Shown here: in pieces, positions 54,121-62,830 of the stretch
How the letters are laid out: each line of letters opens with the position of its first letter
How positions within the stretch are numbered: the first letter of the stretch is position 1
Origin: Alphaproteobacteria bacterium
Lineage (GTDB): Bacteria; Pseudomonadota; Alphaproteobacteria; RF32; CAG-239
Assembly (NCBI GenBank): GCA_900769705.1
Contig: CAAGHP010000020.1
Coordinates: forward strand, 62,001-126,000
DNA length: 64,000 nucleotides
Reading direction: 5' to 3'
Translations under genes and position numbers: made by a program
The notes under the pieces: model-generated
What the model saw: only the letters and a program-made list of their open reading frames with translations
What the model was told of the DNA's origin: nothing
The model's database searches: none

Positions 54121-57100
54121 TTAGAACTTATAACCTAAATTGAACAGATAGTAAACATTGCTCTTTTGTTCCAACGGAGCGTTTACCGCGGCGCTGAGCG
54201 AAAGTTTTTTATAGTCGTACTGCGCCTTTACGGTTAATAAACCGCTGTTGCGCTGCAAACGGTTGCTGCTGATTTGATATGAGCCGAGCATATTATCCAT
54301 GGTCGCCATTGTTGAATATTTATTGCCAAATTCATGGAAATAGCGTCCGCCGGCAGTTAGTAAAACAGATTGTTCTTTGTCAAGTTCAAACTCTTTCTTA
54401 ATATCCATACCGATAACAGATTGAACTGACGTAACTTTATCGCTGTCGGCTTTTAGTCCGTTGTTGCTTTCTTTTAAGTCGTCAACGTTTACTTCGGTAA
54501 TATTAGCGCCGATAACCGGTTCAATTTGCGCAACATCTATATCTATAGTTTGACGGGCTTCAGCGTCAACACCATAATAGTAGTTGGTTAAATCAGCCTT
54601 ATAGGCTTTATCAATGCCGTTACGGCTGTAGTGACCTTTACCGAAACCTACTTTAGGTTTAGCCAAAGCGCGGAAATTATCGTTAGTGTAAGTCAGCGGA
54701 GCAAAAACTTCCAGCACATTGTTATAACGAGATGAATCATCATCAAAATCGCTGTCGCTGCGAGCCGCCGCCGCACCGAAACCGGCGCGCCAGTTGTTGG
54801 AAATTTGATAATCGCTGAAACCATAAACCGCTGTCACCTTGTCTTTGTAGCCGGAAACATTGTTTTTGTTGTCAAACTCTTGCTGATAAGCCATAACATT
54901 AACTTTAGCGCGGTTGATTTCATCGGTTTGCACTAAAATCTCATCATTAGCCGCGCGGTTAATATTTGAAAACAAATCCAAGTCTTGTTTTGCCAAATTT
55001 GAAACCATACTAAAGCCAAATTCGCGGTTTATAGCCGTATCAAAAGCCGTAGCCGTAGCTGCGCCTTTTAAGGTGTTGAAAACGCCCTCGCCTTTTTGCG
55101 CCGCATAGTTAGTGCTTAAATAAGAAGCCAATTCTTTATCAGCAACAGTTTCGTCAAACGATTTCATAGTCATAATAACATCGGTGTTTCCGGATTCGTT
55201 GGCAGCTTTTTCAGCATTAAACATATAAGAACCGGAAATCACATTTAAACCTGAGTCTTTTCCGATAAAGGAGTTATCGTTGCGGTAAGTCGTTTCAAAT
55301 CCGCTTTGGGTAATATCAGCATCGGCTGTAACCGTACCTTTTAAGGCCGGAGCCGTATAGGTTCCATTTTTACTGATGGCAATAATACCGGCATCTTTTG
55401 TCGAAGCATCAAAATCAAAAACATCATTATACATTACCGTGCCGTGATTTTTAAACACAGAATTGCTTTGTACCATCATAAATCCTGAGCTGGATTGAGT
55501 TACAGTGCTTTCTTCACAGTCCATGCCGCTGCACAGTTCAGCGCCGTTTACAGCGTCTATAATACCGTTATTGGTTGCGGTTCCGCCTTCATTTACTATA
55601 ATGCCGTAAGATGTGCCGGATTGATTATTTTGGTTTATATAAATTCTGCCGTCGCTGTCGTTGGTAAAAGTTCCGCCTGCAACTCTTACACCGGCTGAAT
55701 TTGTACCGTAAACGTGAATTTTGCCTTTATTGGTAACTTCACCTTTTTCAATATAAATACCGGTGCCGCGGTCAACAAAATCTGTAATAATCACATTTCC
55801 GGAATCATCAAAACTGCCGGTACCGATGGTAATAAGTCCGCTGTTTTCAAATTTAGCTTCTTCGCCGGTAACTTTTACACCATAGCCGTTATTGCCAATA
55901 ACTGTTATATTGCCGGTGTTTTTGCCTTCTCCCCCGCTGACAGACATAGCCGTGCTGCCGGTTCCCGTCACTTTTATGTTGGAATTGTTGGTCGTTTTTC
56001 CGGCGGTTTCAATGCCGGTGCTGTAGTTTGTGCCGACTTCAATAGAGCCGTTGTTTTCAACAGTTCCTTCATCCGAAACAGAAACAGCCGTATTGCCGCT
56101 TCCGCTGTTGTTGCTGCCCAAAACCAACTCAATGTTGCTATTGTTGGTAAAAGTGCCTTTACCGGCAATAACCGCAGTGCTGTTGTTTGTGTTATTCAGG
56201 CGCAAAGTACCGTTATTGGTAATTTTTGTGCCTGTGCCGCCTGACGAAGCGTTAATGATATTGCCTTTTTCAGTAATAGATATCTGCACATTGTCATTGA
56301 CTGTTAAAGAAGCATTATCCATCAGTTTAGCTAATGTTCCTTGTTCAAAGCTCATGCTTTTTTTCAAGGTTAAATCACCGACTACCAGAAAATATGTCAT
56401 GGTTGAAGATGCTTCGGTGCTGCAATTTTCATCTGTAGTCGGATCGCAGATATTAACATTGCCTATATTATCAATCACGGCTTTGCCGCTGATTTGGAAT
56501 ACAGTAGCGTTAGTGCCAAAAATTTTAATAATATTGTTTTTTATAACAGCGCCGTCTTGCAGCTCGCCGGTGCCGGCTGAATAAATACCGATATTATTAT
56601 CTCCGTAAAGATTTATAACGCCGTTATTATATATATAACTATTTCCGGTGGCGTAAATGCCAAACGAATATTTACCGTTTACGTTTATTATGCCTGTTTT
56701 ATCATTGATAACGTTGGCAATTCCGCTTGCATCGCTGGCCATGCCTACAGAATAATCTGTTCCGACATCAATGCTGCCTTGATTTGTCATTTTTGCTGTG
56801 GAAATAACATCTTTATCCATATACATACCGGCATTATTGAAATTAGTACCGTTTGAAGTTAAAATTATTTTACCGGTATTGGTTGCCGTTCCTTGTTTTG
56901 AAGATACAGTCATTGCCGAAGTATGCGCTGATGACAAGTTAATAGTACCGGAGTTGGTTATGGTTTCGGTTTCGGATGAGGCAACAGATGAAGTGGATGA
57001 CGGAGATTTTGTGTTCATCACACTTTGTTTTACGGTTAAAGTGAATTTGTCGGCCAAAGTGGCTGCTTCGCTAGAAGAGCTAGAGCCGGAAGAGCTTGAT

Positions 57101-59217
57101 GATGAAGATTCATCATTCATAGTGGCATCGTAAATGATAGTGCCGGCATTTAGCAAGTTACTGTAATTTCCACTGAAAACATTGGTGCCGATAGCGTTTT
57201 TATAAACATGTATTGTACCGTTGTTTATCAGATTTGTTCCACCGCTGTAGTTGTTTAGGAGGGCTGTTGATTTGTTTGAATAAATGTTAATCTGCCCGTT
57301 ATTTACCAAAGCTGCCAGTGTGCTGTCGCCGGAGCCGTACATGGCAATATTGTTGGTATAGCGGGTATTATCGCTGGATCCTAAAGTAATTGTTCCGTTT
57401 TTATCATTCAGCAATGTTCCGCCGTTATATGAAGCCATTCCAAAGCCGTTGCTGGCGTTTAACTGAATATTGCCTTTATTGGTAACTGTTTGCTTGGTTG
57501 TGGTATATAATCCGGATACCGAACCTGAGCCTTCAACTGCAAGCATACCGTATGTCATACGCTGGTTGTCGCCGTTAGTCTGAATGGTAATATTTCCGGT
57601 GTTGGTAATGCTTCCGCTGTGTACAGACTGCATGCCGGCGGCGACGGCAACAGAGTCTGATGAGTTTTTTGATTCGGAGCTGTCATCTAAAGTAATATTT
57701 ATTTTTCCGCTGTTGGTTGCTGTTGTATTGGCATCTGTTCGCATTCCGACAATTCCGCCCAAGCCTTTGCGCAAAGTTTTGGTCGTGTCAAAAGTGTATT
57801 GTCCGGTATATCCCAAATCTATGATACCGCTGTTGTTCAAAACAGATTTATCTGCTCTTTGAATATTTTTTGAACCATTTAAAAATCCATCGTCCAAATA
57901 GCTTCCCATACCGATAATGTTCACTTTAATTTCCGAGGCGGCAGCTCCGGCATCGCCGGCGCTGAGTTTTATGGTGCCGCTGTTTGAAGCTGTGTTGGTT
58001 TGGTTAATGGCTTGCGAACCGGTATTCAGTATCATTGTTTCCATACCGACAATAGTGCCTGATACGGATGTAACTTCCTTAGAAGTGCTGTCAGAATCTT
58101 TATCTTGAGCAAAAATACCATTTAAAATACCGTTTAAAATACCGCCCGAAGAACTGCTGTTTTCAGAATCATTTTTAGTAGGGTCGCTGATTGCTTTGAT
58201 AGCTGAACCGTTAATTTCTCCTGTATTTATAATTTGCGAGCCGTTATCGGCATACATACCGATAATCGTGTTGTTTTCGGTATATCCGGAAAAATTAAGA
58301 TTGATACCGTTGGCATCAGGGTCTTGAATAACCCCTTTCCCGTTATTATATGCAATGGAATTGTTGCTGGCAATCATTGCTACCGAATTATTAAATGCAT
58401 CAACATTTATATAGCCATTGTTGGTAATTGTACTTTTGCGGATTGCCGCCATTGCCGCCGAACCTTCGCCGGCGGTTATTTTAGTGTTTAGACTGTTTGT
58501 ATATGAGCCGCCGTCAAGGGCTTCCAAGCCAACATCCATATATTTACCGGCTTCCAGCACATTTTTATTGAAGTTAATTTTAGCAATTTCCGCTGTTTTT
58601 GTATTTTTTATTTTTAATAAGCTGCTGTTGACTGCTGTTCCGGTGGTTGATTTTGCCACAGAGCCTTGTGAGCCTAATGTTTCGCCTATATAATTATTGG
58701 TTTCGGTTTCAGAGCTGCTGCCGCCACCGCCGCCTCCGCTCATTGCTAATGCGGCAATACCTCCGCCGACAGCCAAGCCACCAAGCAGCCACCAGGTTGT
58801 AGATGAAATTTTGTATTTTTCCTTGCCCATTGTTCCATAAGCTTCACGAGGGGTTGCGGTTACGGAAACAGCTTTGGAATTGTTTACAAAATCTTCATAA
58901 TATTCTATTTTTTGCACGCATGGGTGGCGAGGGTTGGCTCCGGCGGCGCGGAAAGCGTTGTAGGTGTAAGCATCTCTATTTTGTGCGGCGACGCAAAGTC
59001 CGGTGTCGCCGTTTTGGTTGATACTGTCAATATTCATACCGCGGCGGACAGAGGCTCTCAGAGCTTCAACTTCGCCGTTTTGTGCAAGATTATACATTTT
59101 ATTAAAAGACAACGGCGACAAATTATAGGCCTCAACTTCAGGTGTGGCTATAGCCAGACTGAAAGACGCTAAAGACAGCAAACCAACGGTTTTTAGTATT
59201 ATTTTGTTATTAAACAT
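54121..59217 (-). CDS. Very large autotransporter with an ankyrin-like N-terminus
   Basis: 1698 residues from the ATG with GAGGG seven bases upstream. Signal peptide (KIILKTVGLLSLASFSLAIA), then ankyrin-like sequence (NGEVEALRASVRRGMNIDSINQNGDTGLCVAAQNRDAYTYNAFRAAGANP), then a hydrophobic segment WWLLGGLAVGGGIAALAMSGGGGGGSS, a passenger of over 1200 residues with repeated N-x-G-x-I motifs (TNSGTI, NNGSI) that forms a beta-helix, and a C-terminal barrel of about 280 residues ending YLFNLGYKF with a terminal Phe. Type Va secretion: the passenger is surface-displayed. The ankyrin part and Gly run are unusual. Repetitive Ser runs (GSSSSSEAA) occur at 740-760. Confidence 0.9.
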   Translation of the reverse strand: MFNNKIILKTVGLLSLASFSLAIATPEVEAYNLSPLSFNKMYNLAQNGEVEALRASVRRGMNIDSINQNGDTGLCVAAQNRDAYTYNAFRAAGANPRHPCVQKIEYYEDFVNNSKAVSVTATPREAYGTMGKEKYKISSTTWWLLGGLAVGGGIAALAMSGGGGGGSSSETETNNYIGETLGSQGSVAKSTTGTAVNSSLLKIKNTKTAEIAKINFNKNVLEAGKYMDVGLEALDGGSYTNSLNTKITAGEGSAAMAAIRKSTITNNGYINVDAFNNSVAMIASNNSIAYNNGKGVIQDPDANGINLNFSGYTENNTIIGMYADNGSQIINTGEINGSAIKAISDPTKNDSENSSSSGGILNGILNGIFAQDKDSDSTSKEVTSVSGTIVGMETMILNTGSQAINQTNTASNSGTIKLSAGDAGAAASEIKVNIIGMGSYLDDGFLNGSKNIQRADKSVLNNSGIIDLGYTGQYTFDTTKTLRKGLGGIVGMRTDANTTATNSGKINITLDDSSESKNSSDSVAVAAGMQSVHSGSITNTGNITIQTNGDNQRMTYGMLAVEGSGSVSGLYTTTKQTVTNKGNIQLNASNGFGMASYNGGTLLNDKNGTITLGSSDNTRYTNNIAMYGSGDSTLAALVNNGQINIYSNKSTALLNNYSGGTNLINNGTIHVYKNAIGTNVFSGNYSNLLNAGTIIYDATMNDESSSSSSSGSSSSSEAATLADKFTLTVKQSVMNTKSPSSTSSVASSETETITNSGTINLSSAHTSAMTVSSKQGTATNTGKIILTSNGTNFNNAGMYMDKDVISTAKMTNQGSIDVGTDYSVGMASDASGIANVINDKTGIINVNGKYSFGIYATGNSYIYNNGVINLYGDNNIGIYSAGTGELQDGAVIKNNIIKIFGTNATVFQISGKAVIDNIGNVNICDPTTDENCSTEASSTMTYFLVVGDLTLKKSMSFEQGTLAKLMDNASLTVNDNVQISITEKGNIINASSGGTGTKITNNGTLRLNNTNNSTAVIAGKGTFTNNSNIELVLGSNNSGSGNTAVSVSDEGTVENNGSIEVGTNYSTGIETAGKTTNNSNIKVTGTGSTAMSVSGGEGKNTGNITVIGNNGYGVKVTGEEAKFENSGLITIGTGSFDDSGNVIITDFVDRGTGIYIEKGEVTNKGKIHVYGTNSAGVRVAGGTFTNDSDGRIYINQNNQSGTSYGIIVNEGGTATNNGIIDAVNGAELCSGMDCEESTVTQSSSGFMMVQSNSVFKNHGTVMYNDVFDFDASTKDAGIIAISKNGTYTAPALKGTVTADADITQSGFETTYRNDNSFIGKDSGLNVISGSYMFNAEKAANESGNTDVIMTMKSFDETVADKELASYLSTNYAAQKGEGVFNTLKGAATATAFDTAINREFGFSMVSNLAKQDLDLFSNINRAANDEILVQTDEINRAKVNVMAYQQEFDNKNNVSGYKDKVTAVYGFSDYQISNNWRAGFGAAAARSDSDFDDDSSRYNNVLEVFAPLTYTNDNFRALAKPKVGFGKGHYSRNGIDKAYKADLTNYYYGVDAEARQTIDIDVAQIEPVIGANITEVNVDDLKESNNGLKADSDKVTSVQSVIGMDIKKEFELDKEQSVLLTAGGRYFHEFGNKYSTMATMDNMLGSYQISSNRLQRNSGLLTVKAQYDYKKLSLSAAVNAPLEQKSNVYYLFNLGYKF

Positions 59218-59298
59218 ACAAACCCTCGTAAAAAATAGAAATTTGCTTTTAGAATAGGCCAAAGAATTTAAATTTTGATTAAAGATATTTAGTTGAAT

Positions 59299-59330
59299 AA
59301 AAAAAGCCCTGTTTCACATGAAACAAGGCT
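59299..59330 (-). terminator. Intrinsic terminator of the Hsp20 operon
   Basis: On the minus strand AGCC.TTGTTTC-atgt-GAAACAGGGCT is followed by TTTTTTATTC. The centre contains a near-perfect parS site. Confidence 0.8.
59310..59325. promoter_or_regulatory. Candidate parS site (ParB binding)
   Basis: TGTTTCACATGAAACA differs from the consensus TGTTTCACGTGAAACA at one of 16 positions. It lies about 17 kb from the putative oriC, the expected range for parS. It coincides with a terminator stem, so coincidence cannot be excluded. Confidence 0.5.
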
Positions 59331-59337
59331 GAAGAGA

Positions 59338-59826
59338 TTAGTTGTTATTAGTTGTGTTAATTGCAATTTTTTTAAATTTTTGTTTTTCTACCGATGTTTT
59401 TGGTATCAAAACATTCAGCACGCCATTTTTATATGTGGCAGCAGCATTGTCATAGGCCAAATCCCATGGTAAAGGGATTGTTCTTTTAAACATTCCGTAT
59501 GAAATTTCTGAAAAATAGGAATCTTTGCTTGAAGCTGAATTGGTATTTTTCTTTTCTCCGCTGATTGATAAATATCCGTCGGCGGAAATTTGTAAATCCA
59601 AATCATTTTCCTCAATTCCGGGAAGTTCGGCCGTTATGGAAACCGCATCTTTGTTTTCAGCAACTTGAATATGCGGTTCTAAATCTTCGGTAAAACTTTC
59701 GGGAAAATCCTGATAATTCCAAAAATAATTCATAAAATTGTTTAAATCATTGTTAGTCCGGCTATGCGCTGCAACTTCGGAATGGCGGCTGCGGCTGTTG
59801 GCGCCGCCGGCCGTCATATTTTTCAT
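59338..59826 (-). CDS. Small heat-shock protein, Hsp20/alpha-crystallin family
   Basis: 162 residues. Alpha-crystallin domain from about 50 to 155: VSITAELPGIEENDLDLQISADGYLSISGEKK, then MFKRTIPLPWDLAYDNAAATYKNGVLNVLIPK with the A-x-x-x-n-G-V-L motif. ATP-independent holdase. Disordered N-terminus (GGANSRSRHSEVAAH). Nine bases downstream of a 47-residue Cys-rich peptide gene, so probably one operon. Ribosome site weak. Confidence 0.92.
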   Translation of the reverse strand: MKNMTAGGANSRSRHSEVAAHSRTNNDLNNFMNYFWNYQDFPESFTEDLEPHIQVAENKDAVSITAELPGIEENDLDLQISADGYLSISGEKKNTNSASSKDSYFSEISYGMFKRTIPLPWDLAYDNAAATYKNGVLNVLIPKTSVEKQKFKKIAINTTNNN

Positions 59827-59835
59827 CTGCTATAC

Positions 59836-59979
59836 CTATTTGCTGATGGAAATTTCATCAATTTCTTCCATTTCCGAAGCAGAATTGCTGCAACCGCAGC
59901 CGCAACTGCCTTTAGATACGGTAGGCTGAGCTTTTTGAGACGGCTTTTTGTTATCATATGATTTTGATTCTTTTTTCAT
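59836..59979 (-). CDS. 47-residue Cys/Gly-containing peptide
   Basis: MKKESKSYDNKKPSQK start with AAGGAG at an ideal distance. Residues 24-32 read GSCGCGCSN, three Cys spaced C-G-C-G-C, then an acidic end SEMEEIDEIS. Too small to assign by homology. Possible metal-binding peptide, adaptor or ribosomally made precursor; no modifying enzyme is adjacent. Directly upstream of hsp20. Confidence 0.65.
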   Translation of the reverse strand: MKKESKSYDNKKPSQKAQPTVSKGSCGCGCSNSASEMEEIDEISISK

Positions 59980-60077
59980 TTTTATCTCCTTTTTTGTTGT
60001 ACACATATAACATTTTGCTGTTACGCTGTAAGAGATAAATATGATTTGCCAAAATCAAAGATATCCGTTAGGTTAAT

Positions 60078-61628
60078 TTATTTTTTTGTTTCGTGATAGC
60101 TTTTTTCGGTATTAACCTGCCAAATAGCTGCTTTATCCGGAATTTCTCCTAAAATATGCTTTACGGCAGCAAATGAGGTTGCCATTGAATGATCCATATT
60201 ATTATAGCGGTGCTGGCCGTTGCGCCCCACGCAATAAAGATTTTCAAAGGAATTGAGGTATTCGCGCAGTTTATCAATGTCTTTATAAGTATCAAAATAA
60301 GCGGGATAAGCTTTTTTAACTCGCTCTAAATGAGAATCCAGGACATCTTTTTCATTGGCTATAACGCCCATTTTTAAAAGTTCGTTTACACCCATGGTTT
60401 TCCATTCTGCCGGACTCATATTCCAATATTTGTCATTTTCGCTGCAGAAATATTCCAAGCCAATCCACACCGTTTCTTCCGGCTTTGCTACCAAGTACGG
60501 CGACCAGTTATTAAATATCTGAATCCGCCCCAGCTTTACACCGGTATCCTGCACATAAATCCAGCAATCTGGCACAATATTGTTAAGAGTTTTAATTTTT
60601 GTTTTGTTCTTGAGATTCAGTTTTTTCAAAAGCAAACCGAGTGTAACAAAGTCTCGGTAAGGCAAACCGCGGGCAATACGTTCTATTTTGCTTGGTATGG
60701 CATCTATTCCGGCAGCTAAATCTTTGAGCGGCATAGATGAAATAACAATATCAGCCGGCAAGGAGAATTCTTTGCCGTCTTTGCGGTAAATAACTTCTTT
60801 AAATTCATTTTTCTTGGTTTTAAATTTGGTTGCCTTAGCATTTTTTATAATAATGCCGCCAATTTTTTCAAATTCTGAAGCTGCAGTTTCCCAAAGCTGT
60901 CCAGGACCGTACTTAGGATAGCAGAACTCTTCAATCAAAGATGTTTCAACCTGTTTAGGCTTAATAAACAAGATTTTGCCGAAAATATCTTTTATAATTG
61001 CTACAATAGACAGCCCTTTTACTCGTTGTGCGCCCCAGTCGGCCGAAATATCGCGCGGATGCCTGCCCCAAAGCTTTTCAGTATAGCCTTCAAAAAACAT
61101 TGAATATAATTTGCGTCCGAAACGATTTATATAAAAATTTTCCAAAGATGTTTCCGGTAATTTCCTCAAAATAGCGAATATATAGCTGAAACCGGCCTGC
61201 ATGGTAGTAAACAGCCCCATGTTTATAATTGTGTTAAGATTCATTTTTACCGGATAATCAAAAAATTTACGTTTATAATAAATGCGTGAAATACGGCGGC
61301 GTTTCAGCATAACAATATTTTCTTTTTCCGGATTCGGGCCGTTCGGATTTAATTCCGGCAGACGTCCGGTTTTTATATCATCCAAAGATGGAGCTCCCTG
61401 CAGTGGCATAAGGTTGTTCCACCAGCGTGTAACTTCAGGATCTTTAGAAAAAAAACGGTGTCCGCCGATATCCATGCGGTTGCCGTTGTAGCGCACGGTG
61501 CGGGAGATGCCTCCTATCGTTTCGCTTTCTTCTAAAATTGTTACCTGATAGTCTTTCGATTTTTTCAAAAGTTCAAAACCTGCAGTTAAACCGGCAGGTC
61601 CGGCACCTATAATTACAACCTTTTTCAT
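60078..61628 (-). CDS. FAD-dependent UDP-galactopyranose mutase-like protein
   Basis: 516 residues from the ATG six bases after GGAG. N-terminal FAD-binding [31 protein letters not shown] GG loop, [19 protein letters not shown], ending [20 protein letters not shown], the C-terminal FAD contact of the UDP-galactopyranose mutase/protoporphyrinogen oxidase-like group. Probably acts on a nucleotide sugar for surface polysaccharide, substrate unknown. Alone in its transcript. Confidence 0.82.
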   Translation of the reverse strand: MKKVVIIGAGPAGLTAGFELLKKSKDYQVTILEESETIGGISRTVRYNGNRMDIGGHRFFSKDPEVTRWWNNLMPLQGAPSLDDIKTGRLPELNPNGPNPEKENIVMLKRRRISRIYYKRKFFDYPVKMNLNTIINMGLFTTMQAGFSYIFAILRKLPETSLENFYINRFGRKLYSMFFEGYTEKLWGRHPRDISADWGAQRVKGLSIVAIIKDIFGKILFIKPKQVETSLIEEFCYPKYGPGQLWETAASEFEKIGGIIIKNAKATKFKTKKNEFKEVIYRKDGKEFSLPADIVISSMPLKDLAAGIDAIPSKIERIARGLPYRDFVTLGLLLKKLNLKNKTKIKTLNNIVPDCWIYVQDTGVKLGRIQIFNNWSPYLVAKPEETVWIGLEYFCSENDKYWNMSPAEWKTMGVNELLKMGVIANEKDVLDSHLERVKKAYPAYFDTYKDIDKLREYLNSFENLYCVGRNGQHRYNNMDHSMATSFAAVKHILGEIPDKAAIWQVNTEKSYHETKK

Positions 61629-61779
61629 AGTGGCTCCTTTCACTTTTTATATAAGTCATTATAATCTGCTAAATTTTACAGATTGGTTAATACCGGCAAA
61701 ATGTTTATTAAAACTCTTGCCTTTTAATTTATAACAAACTAAATAAATTATTAGAATAAACGTATAATAAGGAATTATA

Positions 61780-62184
61780 ATGAAAAAAGTTTTTTGCTTT
61801 CACTGTCAAAAAGATGTTTCTCCGCTGAAATTTTGGAAATGGCAGTTTTGCCCGCATTGTCTTCATCAGACCAAAGATAACGGCGAAGGTTTATATTTGG
61901 TGTGCGATAAATGCGGAGCGAATATTCCGGTTGATTCTTTTTATTGCTTAAAATGCGGGCACGGCGTCAACGGGCATGCTGATAATGAAAATATCTTACT
62001 GCTGCCTGAGCAAAAGTCTTTGTTGCAATGGCTGAAAGAAATTGGCTTATTTGTCTTTTCAATTTTGTTAGCCGCCGGAATACTGTATGTTTCAGTCTAT
62101 TTTTTATTGATAGTACTGGCTCTTATTTTGGTTATTGGCCTTGGTTGTATGATTTACAGCGGATTTAAGCAAAAAAGATTTTAA
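61780..62184 (+). CDS. Zinc-ribbon membrane protein
   Basis: 134 residues. Two zinc-ribbon-type pairs in CFHCQKDVSPLKFWKWQFCPHC and CDKCGANIPVDSFYCLKCG, then two membrane helices (IGLFVFSILLAAGILYVSVYFL and LIVLALILVIGLGCMIY). TAAGGAAT precedes the ATG. Unknown role; small envelope or regulatory membrane protein. Confidence 0.75.
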   Translation: MKKVFCFHCQKDVSPLKFWKWQFCPHCLHQTKDNGEGLYLVCDKCGANIPVDSFYCLKCGHGVNGHADNENILLLPEQKSLLQWLKEIGLFVFSILLAAGILYVSVYFLLIVLALILVIGLGCMIYSGFKQKRF

Positions 62185-62190
62185 AATTAA

Positions 62191-62218
62191 AAAAGCTCTC
62201 CTTATCGAGAGCTTTTTT
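62191..62218. terminator. Bidirectional intrinsic terminator
   Basis: AAAAGCTCTC and GAGAGCTTTT form a 10-bp stem with T or A tracts on both sides, ending the zinc-ribbon gene and the convergent membrane gene. Confidence 0.88.
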
Positions 62219-62224
62219 AGATAA

Positions 62225-62635
62225 TTAGTAGCATAGAAACGCTACAATCGCACTGGCCAGCGAGATAATTCCAAAGAATATACTGGCTGTCTTTGTCCGA
62301 TCAGAATGATTGGCGTTGACGCCAAATGACACCGCAATCAGCAGGCATAAAACCGTAAGAGATGAAAACATTGCGAAAAAGGTGTGACTCTTTTCCTCTT
62401 TTTTAGGCTCATCCGGTTTATCAATAACCTGAGGTTCGCTGATTTCCTCTTTTTTAACCAGTTGAATGGTTTCTGCGGAGGTTGCTGCGGCTGTCTGAGG
62501 CTGAGCTTCTAAAACAAATTCTTTAGCAACCGCTTTCGCTTCATTCTGCAAGAAGTATTTTTGTACCACAATCACACAGCCGATACCAAAAACTACTCCC
62601 AAAATAAATACGATTAAAAAATAAAAATTCTTCAT
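62225..62635 (-). CDS. Small membrane protein, unknown
   Basis: 136 residues. One N-terminal helix (FYFLIVFILGVVFGIGCVIVV), a charged Glu/Lys/Pro-rich middle and two C-terminal helices (FFAMFSSLTVLCLLIAVSFG and IFFGIISLASAIVAFLCY). No family recognised. A consensus-like promoter lies upstream. Confidence 0.7.
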   Translation of the reverse strand: MKNFYFLIVFILGVVFGIGCVIVVQKYFLQNEAKAVAKEFVLEAQPQTAAATSAETIQLVKKEEISEPQVIDKPDEPKKEEKSHTFFAMFSSLTVLCLLIAVSFGVNANHSDRTKTASIFFGIISLASAIVAFLCY

Positions 62636-62676
62636 AAGAATAAAAATTAGTTCAAAATAATTTTAAATGTAAAAAT

Positions 62677-62705
62677 ATTGTATCTGTTTTTTGTCAAAAT
62701 GTCAA
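62677..62705 (-). promoter_or_regulatory. Promoter TTGACA-N17-TACAAT
   Basis: Minus-strand TTGACA and TACAAT with the ideal 17-base spacer, 41 bp before the membrane-protein start. The flanking TCTGTTTTT/AAAAACAGA inverted repeat overlaps it and may be an operator. The remaining gap to lepA is AT-rich with no gene. Confidence 0.75.
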
Positions 62706-62830
62706 CAAAAACAGACTTATTTTTGGATAAATCCGTAAAAATACCCAAATAAGATAACTTTTCATTTTTACTTTAGCTATTGATTAAAGCAAAAAAATAA
62801 ATTATCTTGGCGACAAGAAAAGGAGGAGTT

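Noticed and set aside
54121..59217. Long open frames on the plus strand opposite the autotransporter
   Set aside because: They mirror the repetitive passenger sequence and have no signal, ribosome site or recognised domain.
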